From CAZSPL01 sp964608735 (GTDB lineage: Bacteria > JAJVIF01 > JAPKYR01 > CAZSPL01): 7,142 bases of DNA. Where the stretch lies: the NCBI GenBank assembly GCA_964608735.1, contig CAZSPL010000203.1:1-7142 (forward strand), read 5' to 3'. Of the stretch, positions 1 through 4,805 are shown one piece after another; positions within the stretch are counted from its first letter, which is position 1; each line of letters starts with the position of its first letter. The position numbers and the translations under genes are program-made. Below the pieces are notes generated by a model. That model did no database searches. It saw only the letters and a program-made list of their open reading frames with translations, and was not told where the DNA came from.

Positions 1-814
1 AATAGGGCTCGGGGCGGTTGGCGGCGGGGGGGAAATCGGCGGGGACATCGTAGGGCGGGGAGCCGGCGGGTTTTTGCCAGCAGGCGTCGATGGCGTAGTT
101 GAATGTCCATCCACCGGACATGTCGAGAGTGTAATGCCGGATGTTCTGCTTACCGGCACCGAACATCCCGCGCTTGGAAATATCGAGGGATGCGACGGAA
201 TCATTTTTTTCGAGTCCGTCGGCGAAATATTTGTAGCCGTTGATAGTGCAGTTGAAATCGGCGTTCGCGGCGGGCGTGCCGAGGATGCCGTCGATGTAAT
301 TGAATGCGGTGTTGCCGTGGGGAAATTCGAGCGGATTCCACCAGCGGGTGTAGCCGTCGGGATTGAGCAGCCGGGTGTCGCCGCTGCCGGGCATTATGAT
401 GTCGGGGTCGGAGAAACCTGATTTGGAGCCGTGGGTGAATACGATGCCGCACACATCGAACCCGGTGAACTGGTTGAGCCCGAGGTATGGGTTTCGCAGG
501 CCGATGTTGATATCGAGGATATTGCCGTTGATGTGCGGCGCGCCTTCGATGGTGAGGTAGACGAGGGCCGGGGGTTCGAGGAATTTCAGAGCGTTGAGAT
601 GGAGGTCGGCGTCGCGAAGTGGGATGGCGTCGACGGTTTGAGATTCTGGATCGCATATGAATGAATACATGCCGAGAAGCGAATGCGGGCTTTCATCGGA
701 TTGACGAAGTGCCGGTACGGCATCATTTGAAATCGGATCAAGCGGAGTTGAATGCGCGCATCCGCATGCGGCGAGCAGCGCAAGCAGGATCAGAAGTCCC
801 CGAACCGTCCTCAT
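1..814 (-). CDS. Lipoprotein of unrecognised family, C-terminus beyond left edge
   Basis: An open frame of 271 codons runs from the ATG at 814-812 off the left edge without a stop. The first 20 residues form a lipoprotein signal: MRTVR, a hydrophobic stretch (residues 6-16), then the lipobox LAAC with the lipidated Cys at 17. The residue after it is Gly, not Asp, which under the enterobacterial Lol rule would favour the outer membrane. The start is supported by GGAGG (complement of 821-825), six bases before the ATG. The mature part looks like beta-rich secreted sequence, with a stretch around residues 90-122 (GNILDINIGLRNPY, then GLNQFTGFDVCG) and aromatic motifs GYTRWWNP (154-161) and GYKYFADG (193-200). 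I do not recognise a domain or enzyme motif. The gene starts 54 bases after the pseudokinase stop in the same direction, so co-transcription is plausible. A TACAAT hexamer in the gap could also give it its own -10, but I see no good -35. The lipoprotein call is firm; function is unknown. Confidence 0.85.
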   Translation of the reverse strand, partial: MRTVRGLLILLALLAACGCAHSTPLDPISNDAVPALRQSDESPHSLLGMYSFICDPESQTVDAIPLRDADLHLNALKFLEPPALVYLTIEGAPHINGNILDINIGLRNPYLGLNQFTGFDVCGIVFTHGSKSGFSDPDIIMPGSGDTRLLNPDGYTRWWNPLEFPHGNTAFNYIDGILGTPAANADFNCTINGYKYFADGLEKNDSVASLDISKRGMFGAGKQNIRHYTLDMSGGWTFNYAIDACWQKPAGSPPYDVPADFPPAANRPEPY

Positions 815-868
815 ATCCGGCCTCCAGATGTGAGAGATACAGATTTTCCTACACTGATTGTACCATGC

Positions 869-2251
869 TTATTTGAATATTTTCCACGTGGTGACGTCGT
901 CGAGTGTGCCTTCGCCTTCATCCCACACGCGCAATTTAAGGTCTTCGCGTATGGCGAAAGTGTTCAGGTTGAAATTGGCGAACTCCGGCCTGGGGAAAGC
1001 GACGACGGTGAAGGTGTCGCGGTAATCCTGCCCGATCTGAAGGCGTTCGAGGGTGGAGTATTCATAGCGGTTCTGATCGATCCAGACGGAAAAATGCTCG
1101 ATGAGGTCTGTTTGTGCCTGTGATAAGCCGCCCTGGTATCCGGCGAGGAAATCGGTGATGTTGAATTCCGTGGGATTGCTCTGCTGCCCTGCGCGGGCGT
1201 CCTCGGCGAAAGTGCGCAGCGCCTGGATATTCTCGTTCTGCCGCTCGCGTGTGGAGCGCGATGGGGAGAGGGTGTAGATGAGAATCCAGATGATGGCGAT
1301 GAAGCTGAGCAGCACGAATCCGACCTGGATATATTCGACGAGGCGTTCCTTTCGCCGCGGCTTGACTTCCTCGAGGTACTGGATATCCTCGTGCTCGATG
1401 CCGGCTTCTTCCGGGGGGACTTCCTCTTTAAGTATGCTCCTGAGTGTGAGGTCGTCGAGGAATTCATCGACCGACGCGTAGCGGTCTTCGGGATTCCGCG
1501 AGATGGCCTTGTGCACGACCTTGGCGAGCCATCCGGGCACCTTGGAATTCGCCTTGTCGACGGGGTCGAAGCCTTTCACGCGCACATTGATGAGTGCGTT
1601 CGCGACGGTGGTGGCTTCGAACGGGTTACCCCCCGCGAGCATGGAATAGAGGAGCATGCCGAGGGAGTAGATGTCGCTCTTGCCGGTGGGCGGCGCGCCT
1701 TCGATGACCTCGGGCGCGAGGTAGATGACATTCTCGACGACGCGGGTTGTCCTTACAACGCCCTCATTCTCGGCGCGGCATGGGAGTCCGAACCCGGCGA
1801 TGACGGGGATACCGGGGCGAATCATGATATCGCTCGGCTTGATGCATCCCATGACGATGCCGAGCGCGTGGATGGCCTTGAGTCCCTTGGCGATGTCCTT
1901 GGCGATTTCGACGGCTTCCTCTATCTGCACCTTACCGGTGTCTTCCAGGAACCACTTGAGGGTTTTGCCTTCGATGAATTCGATTGCGATGAAGATGTTG
2001 CCGTCCTGGAAGCCGGAGTCGAATATGCGGGCGACGTTGCGGTGTTCGATTTCGCCGAGCTTACGGCACTGCTCCTCGGTTTCGTGGATGAGGCGCAAGA
2101 GGTCGGGGTCGTCATCGGGGAGGTCGGGATTGACCTTGATGACCTTGAGGGCGAGCTGTCTCTGGCTGTCGACGTCGATGACGCGGTAGACGGTGCCTTC
2201 GGTACCCCTTCCGAGCTCACTCATGATGGAGTATCTGCCGATCTTGTCCAT
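869..2251 (-). CDS. Transmembrane Ser/Thr protein kinase-like protein, predicted pseudokinase
   Basis: The 460-residue product has a PknB-type kinase domain (about 7-268), a basic stretch KPRRKER (297-303), one membrane span (about 307-328) and an extracytoplasmic tail of about 130 residues with no recognised fold. Retained landmarks are the glycine loop GRGTEG (14-19), the ATP-anchoring Lys36 in LALK, APE (179-181), SDIYSLG (192-198) and the subdomain XI Arg257. The alpha-C Glu is probably among E57-E60. The catalytic loop reads MGCIKPSD (134-141) where active members read HRDIKPSN: the catalytic Asp is Cys136, the Mg-binding Asn is Asp141, while Lys138 is kept. The DFG motif is GFG (153-155), so the other metal-binding Asp is lost. 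By kinase-family knowledge this should abolish or greatly reduce phosphotransfer, although nucleotide binding may remain. An in-frame TAA two codons upstream fixes ATG 2251 as the first possible start, with only a weak GGG ribosome-binding site. The next gene, a lipoprotein, follows after 54 bases. A scaffold or allosteric sensor role is inference. Confidence 0.93.
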   Translation of the reverse strand: MDKIGRYSIMSELGRGTEGTVYRVIDVDSQRQLALKVIKVNPDLPDDDPDLLRLIHETEEQCRKLGEIEHRNVARIFDSGFQDGNIFIAIEFIEGKTLKWFLEDTGKVQIEEAVEIAKDIAKGLKAIHALGIVMGCIKPSDIMIRPGIPVIAGFGLPCRAENEGVVRTTRVVENVIYLAPEVIEGAPPTGKSDIYSLGMLLYSMLAGGNPFEATTVANALINVRVKGFDPVDKANSKVPGWLAKVVHKAISRNPEDRYASVDEFLDDLTLRSILKEEVPPEEAGIEHEDIQYLEEVKPRRKERLVEYIQVGFVLLSFIAIIWILIYTLSPSRSTRERQNENIQALRTFAEDARAGQQSNPTEFNITDFLAGYQGGLSQAQTDLIEHFSVWIDQNRYEYSTLERLQIGQDYRDTFTVVAFPRPEFANFNLNTFAIREDLKLRVWDEGEGTLDDVTTWKIFK

Positions 2252-2323
2252 GCGTTACCCGGTTCCGCGGGGCTTTATGGGAGGAAGGCATCCCCGCTGA
2301 GATAAAGATTATGCCTATGCCAA

Positions 2324-2350
2324 CACACGTCCTGGTTACCCTTGCGTGTG
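2324..2350. repeat. 6-bp inverted repeat in pseudokinase leader
   Basis: CACACG (2324-2329) and CGTGTG (2345-2350) are perfect complements around a 15-base loop, 73 bases or more upstream of the pseudokinase start. No U tract follows on either strand, so it is not a standard terminator. A 6-bp match is common by chance; it is listed only as a possible leader hairpin. Confidence 0.25.
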
Positions 2351-2428
2351 AATCAGGGCGCACATTGAACAACAAATCGACTTGAAGTTATACTGCTTGC
2401 CGGTAAACTGCTTCTCCCGACTGATAAG

Positions 2429-2457
2429 ATGATACGTTGAAAGCGGGTAGAATGCAA
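2429..2457 (-). promoter_or_regulatory. Weak sigma70-like promoter candidate for the pseudokinase gene
   Basis: Read on the minus strand, TTGCAT (2457-2452) is followed after exactly 17 bases by TATCAT (2434-2429). The -10 matches TATAAT at five of six positions; the -35 keeps only the TTG. Transcription would start near 2422 and give a leader of about 170 bases. The organism's sigma-factor preferences are unknown and such pairs occur by chance, so this is only a pointer. Confidence 0.2.
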
Positions 2458-2488
2458 GGGGTGAAGGGAGTGCATTAAAGATTTTAAC

Positions 2489-2517
2489 GGGGGGGGGAAG
2501 GGAAGGCGGAATCAGGG
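2489..2517 (+). other. G9 tract with G-quadruplex-capable G runs
   Basis: Nine consecutive G (2489-2497) are followed by GGG at 2500-2502 and GGG at 2515-2517. The G9 can supply two G-triplets, so four runs of three G are available on the plus strand, which is the template strand for the genes here. It may equally be a slippage-prone homopolymer whose exact length is uncertain in the assembly. Confidence 0.3.
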
Positions 2518-2555
2518 TTCCCATCAGCTTGCCTTGGAAAAGACAAGAGTCTCAC

Positions 2556-2645
2556 CGGGACAGGCTTTTCGCAAAATGTATGATATGTTGTTGCGTCGAG
2601 CGTCATAACTTGTTGCCAACGCTCGGGACTATACAGCCTGTCCCG
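2556..2645. repeat. 11-bp perfect stem enclosing two smaller hairpins
   Basis: CGGGACAGGCT (2556-2566) is the exact reverse complement of AGCCTGTCCCG (2635-2645). Inside lie two more perfect stems: CGCAA/TTGCG (2570-2574 with 2591-2595) and CGAGCGT/ACGCTCG (2597-2603 with 2619-2625). Together they would fold as a three-way junction. GTCCC (2640-2644) can instead pair with GGGAC (2625-2629), giving a mutually exclusive hairpin. The 11-bp outer stem is hard to get by chance in an interval this size; the inner ones alone would not be remarkable. Confidence 0.6.
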
Positions 2646-2661
2646 TCCTTCCAGCCTCCGC

Positions 2662-2709
2662 GCATCGCGAGCAAGGTGTCCACCATGTCTCCGAACACCC
2701 GAGCGATGC
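2662..2709. repeat. Two-tier hairpin, 7 bp plus 5 bp
   Basis: GCATCGC (2662-2668) pairs with GCGATGC (2703-2709); within it GGTGT (2675-2679) pairs with ACACC (2695-2699). The tiers are separated by an unpaired internal loop. This lies 16 bases after the preceding 11-bp stem. A single 7-bp match is expected by chance here, but nesting and position in a run of hairpins add some weight. Confidence 0.4.
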
Positions 2710-2829
2710 ACTGAATAGAACTCAGGAGTAAGACACGGACAATCTTTATGGGGGGATTGGCTGTGATGGGGATTGGAAGACGCTTATCCGTGCCACACCT
2801 GCTTTGGTTGGTTGATAGGCAGAAAGACA

Positions 2830-2858
2830 CCTACAAGCTTCGAAGACTCGCTTGTAGG
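2830..2858. repeat. 9-bp perfect hairpin, 11-base loop
   Basis: CCTACAAGC (2830-2838) and GCTTGTAGG (2850-2858) are perfect reverse complements around an 11-base loop that itself contains the palindrome TTCGAA. No U run follows on the plus strand and no U run follows on the minus strand, so it is not a canonical terminator. Confidence 0.6.
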
Positions 2859-2886
2859 CGGCACCCGGCTTGTAAGCGGTGACCGG
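2851..2886. repeat. Imperfect tandem repeat, two 18-base units
   Basis: Bases 2851-2868 and 2869-2886 are adjacent 18-base units that agree at 14 positions: both begin CTTGTA, share GCGG at positions 8-11 and end CCGG. The first unit supplies the 3' arm of the preceding 9-bp hairpin. The second can form its own hairpin through CCCGG (2864-2868) with CCGGG (2883-2887), or CACC (2862-2865) with GGTG (2878-2881). This suggests a local duplication of a structural element. Confidence 0.45.
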
Positions 2887-2892
2887 GGAAGA

Positions 2893-2954
2893 CACGGGTA
2901 AGCTCGAAGATGGGTCTACATAAGAACTTCGACCCGCGGACTCGCGTACCCGTG
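2893..2954. repeat. 8-bp stem enclosing a branched or pseudoknotted core
   Basis: CACGGGTA (2893-2900) pairs with TACCCGTG (2947-2954). Inside, TCGAAG (2904-2909) pairs with CTTCGA (2927-2932), and CGCG (2935-2938) with CGCG (2943-2946) around a GACT loop. GGGTC (2912-2916) can instead pair with GACCC (2931-2935), or its GGG can pair with CCC (2933-2935) just outside the TCGAAG helix as an H-type pseudoknot. The outer arm lies 27 bases from the TPR gene's stop codon. Confidence 0.5.
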
Positions 2955-2980
2955 GTACCAGGCGGGTGAGATGAGGACAA

Positions 2981-3712
2981 CTAAGAGGTTACTTGTTTCA
3001 GAAGAGCTTGCGCGTCGCGAAGCGCCTCCGGGTCGGTGATGAGCAGGATAGCCTTTCGATAGTCGGCGGCGGCAGCGGGGAAGTCGTTGCGCTGCTGGAA
3101 TATGAATCCGCGGTTGAGGTATGCCTGTCCGAATTCCGGGTCGATCTGGATGAGGAGGTTCAGGTCGTCGAGGGCGGCATCGAGGTTGCCACCGTCGATG
3201 TAAAGCCCCGCGCGGGAGAACAATGCATATGTGTCGGATGGCTCGAGTACGAGGGCGCGGTTGAAATCATCCATCGCTTTGCCGGTGTGGCCATTCAGCA
3301 TATATGTCACGCCGCGGTTGGTATAGGCGGAGGGATTTTCCGGGTCGATCTCGATGGAGCGGTTGTAATATTCGATCGCTTTTTTGAAATCGGGCATGTC
3401 GCGATAGATGTTGCCGATATTCTCATGTACATCGGGACGATGCGGCGCGATTTTTTCCGCCTGGCGGAACAGCTTCAGCGCCTGCTTGAGATTCCCCTTG
3501 AAATGAAACTCGACGCCGCGGGTAAGCAGGTTGATGGCTTTTGCATCGGCGGGGCTCATTTGCTCGGGGCTCGCTTGTTTGGCGGGACTCGGCGATGCGG
3601 TGACGCGAGGCGTTTCCACGGGTTGAGCGTAAGCGGAATCGAGCTTATATCCGCAGTTCCCGCAGAATGTATGATTGTCCTTGACGGGCGAGTTGCATTT
3701 TGGGCAGTTCAT
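2981..3712 (-). CDS. Zinc-ribbon and TPR-repeat protein
   Basis: The 243-residue product begins with a zinc ribbon whose ligands are C3, C6, C17 and C20 (C-x2-C-x10-C-x2-C). A flexible Pro/Ser/Ala-rich linker (about 27-55) follows, then five tetratricopeptide repeats in exact 34-residue register: about 59-92, 93-126, 127-160, 161-194 and 195-228. The repeats show the usual Gly/Ala and Pro landmarks, with NPSAYTNRGVTYM and NRALVLEPSD typical. TPRs bind proteins; the ribbon probably binds zinc structurally. No signal peptide or membrane segment is present, so it should be cytoplasmic. The ATG at 3712 is preceded by AAGGAG with an 8-base spacer, and this site overlaps the stop region of the upstream gene, whose TAA ends 12 bases before the start. 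It is therefore probably the last gene of a three-gene operon. Client and process are unknown; an adaptor or chaperone role is inference. Domain calls are firm. Confidence 0.93.
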   Translation of the reverse strand: MNCPKCNSPVKDNHTFCGNCGYKLDSAYAQPVETPRVTASPSPAKQASPEQMSPADAKAINLLTRGVEFHFKGNLKQALKLFRQAEKIAPHRPDVHENIGNIYRDMPDFKKAIEYYNRSIEIDPENPSAYTNRGVTYMLNGHTGKAMDDFNRALVLEPSDTYALFSRAGLYIDGGNLDAALDDLNLLIQIDPEFGQAYLNRGFIFQQRNDFPAAAADYRKAILLITDPEALRDAQALLKQVTS

Positions 3713-3724
3713 GGATGAATCTCC

Positions 3725-4792
3725 TTACTTCTCATTCAGCGGATGTCCGCACGATGTGCAGAATTTCACGCCCGGCTCGATTGCAGCGCCGCATGCGGAA
3801 CAGAATGCCTGTTTTGCCGATTGCGTCGATGGCTCCGGCGGGGGATGCATCATTGCGACAAGGGCTTTGAGATAATCGGGATGTTCGGCCACCGAGCAAT
3901 GGATGGACGGGGCTTTGCTCATGATGCCATCGTATCGCATCACCCACAACGGGCCTTCACCGCGTATTGCGATGATGTGTTCGATGCCTGTCGCATGGTC
4001 GTCATCGAAAACGATCGATTGATGCGCCGCCGCGGGAAGGGGTATCCGCCAGATGTGCGCGAGATGGCGTATCCATTCTGCCGGTTGCCACGCGCCTTTG
4101 GAGCTACGAATGGCACCGGCTTTGAGCAGTTCATCGAATCCATTCTCGATATACTCAAAGCGTATCGGTGTCGACGGCGATGATAAATCCCTGAGAAGAG
4201 TGACCACCCATCGGCGATCATCATGCGCGAATCCGACGGAGGCCTGGTCGACGATAGAGGCCGCACTGAATGATTCGCGACGCGATGTGCGGCGTGCTTC
4301 GAGGTCGGAGAGGTCGGATTGCCGCACCACGTCGATTACCGCGGCGAGGGCGGTGAGTCCGGGGGGGGTGAGGGTGAACGGTGGAATGGGCACGGGGTCG
4401 GGATGCCTCGCGGCAAGGGCCATTCCGGCGATAGTGGCGACGCGCCAGGGATTCCATGGAAATGAAATGCGCAAGCCGTCCTTGTCGGCCCAACATCCGG
4501 TGAGCGTATCGGTCTTTGCGCCGGATGGTCCGTAGAATGATGAGGCCAATGTGCCGGCGGGACCGGCGATTGTCGAGCTGATGATTTGTCCGGGAGATGC
4601 GAGCGCGGTGATGGTATCTTTCCATGCGGACTCATCGTCTATCTTCTTCTCGAATGAGCGTTTGTCGAATGCTGCATCGACATCCCTGAACGGCACGAGG
4701 GGCGAGCGCGGCGAGATGTAGAGCTTGAAGCGCCTTATGATTGAGCCGAGTTCGGGTGGAGAGAAATATTCGGAATATTGTTTTTCGTCCAT
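3725..4792 (-). CDS. Uncharacterised protein with C-terminal zinc ribbon
   Basis: The 355-residue product has no family I recognise over residues 1-320. It looks like a mixed alpha/beta globular protein without signal peptide or membrane span, so it is probably cytoplasmic. Two helical stretches stand out: TPPGLTALAAVIDVVRQ (142-158) and GFDELLKAGAIRS (218-230). The second resembles the last helix of a winged-helix-like unit, but that is only an impression. After a proline-rich hinge (HPPPEPS, 316-322) comes a zinc ribbon with ligands C331, C334, C345 and C348. Its C-x2-C-x10-C-x2-C spacing is identical to the ribbon that opens the next protein. The ATG at 4792 has AGGA six bases upstream and starts 13 bases after the stop of the large repeat protein; the TPR gene starts 12 bases after this stop. 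Operon membership suggests it serves the large protein, perhaps as a chaperone or assembly partner (inference). Coding status is secure; function is not. Confidence 0.88.
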   Translation of the reverse strand: MDEKQYSEYFSPPELGSIIRRFKLYISPRSPLVPFRDVDAAFDKRSFEKKIDDESAWKDTITALASPGQIISSTIAGPAGTLASSFYGPSGAKTDTLTGCWADKDGLRISFPWNPWRVATIAGMALAARHPDPVPIPPFTLTPPGLTALAAVIDVVRQSDLSDLEARRTSRRESFSAASIVDQASVGFAHDDRRWVVTLLRDLSSPSTPIRFEYIENGFDELLKAGAIRSSKGAWQPAEWIRHLAHIWRIPLPAAAHQSIVFDDDHATGIEHIIAIRGEGPLWVMRYDGIMSKAPSIHCSVAEHPDYLKALVAMMHPPPEPSTQSAKQAFCSACGAAIEPGVKFCTSCGHPLNEK

Positions 4793-4805
4793 AAAATTTC
4801 CTGTA

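Larger units (their letters stand above)
2556..2954. ncRNA. Candidate structured RNA of unknown family, strand undecided
   Basis: The interval contains consecutive perfect stems (11, 7, 9 and 8 bp with nested helices) packed between two protein genes, with no supportable coding frame. On the minus strand it would sit in the 3' region of the TPR operon or the leader of the pseudokinase transcript. On the plus strand it would be an independent RNA pointing at the TPR gene's 3' end. I compared it by eye with RNase P (no GGAAAGTCC/ACAGAA core), tmRNA (no tRNA-Ala-like ends), group I and II introns and T-box leaders, and none fits. No clear promoter or terminator bounds it, so the ends given are just the outermost stems. 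Chance inverted repeats in GC-rich DNA remain a real alternative. Confidence 0.4.
2252..2980. other. Long gene-free interval between TPR gene and pseudokinase gene
   Basis: About 730 bases separate the two same-direction genes. Short open frames exist on both strands, the longest about 75 codons, but none has a convincing ribosome-binding site, recognisable protein sequence or the codon character of the neighbours. The right two thirds (about 2540-2960) are dominated by inverted repeats described separately. The left third has a weak promoter-like pair, a G9/polypurine tract at 2489-2502, a 7-base direct repeat ACTGCTT around 2392-2411 and a 6-bp hairpin at 2324-2350. I see no tRNA, no Rho-independent terminator with a U tract, and no CRISPR or IS ends. 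Confidence 0.7.

Noticed and set aside
1391..2305. 304-codon open frame on the plus strand opposite the pseudokinase gene
   Set aside because: It lies entirely antisense to a gene with unmistakable kinase motifs. Its product is rich in Asp, Glu, Gly and Val in the pattern produced by complementing a GC-rich gene, with no recognisable domain.
2620..2645. Minus-strand TATAGTCC, resembling the P7 3' strand of group I introns
   Set aside because: No matching GACTA strand or P3-P8 arrangement is found upstream, and the bases are already used in the 11-bp stem and its alternative.
2556..2645. Small inverted-repeat transposable element (MITE) bounded by the 11-bp repeat
   Set aside because: The bases flanking the two arms show no target-site duplication, and no second copy is in the window.
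2603..2830. 75-codon minus-strand frame starting at GTG in the intergenic region
   Set aside because: It has no ribosome-binding site of note and no recognisable sequence, and it runs across several perfect hairpins that are better explained as RNA structure.
2947..2972. TGGTACC beside GC-rich flanks, resembling the T-box antiterminator core
   Set aside because: The flanks do not match the conserved T-box sequence. There is no specifier stem or aminoacyl-tRNA synthetase or amino-acid gene downstream, and on the plus strand it points into the 3' end of an opposing gene.
2540..2980. RNase P RNA or tmRNA identity for the structured interval
   Set aside because: The near-universal RNase P P4 sequences are absent on both strands. 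A CCCGGCTT match at 2864-2871 is not preceded by ACAGAA. No tRNA-Ala-like ends or tag-coding frame support tmRNA.
2993..3718. 241-codon plus-strand frame opposite the TPR gene
   Set aside because: The minus-strand product has clean zinc-ribbon and TPR sequence with a good ribosome-binding site, whereas the plus-strand frame is an antisense shadow.
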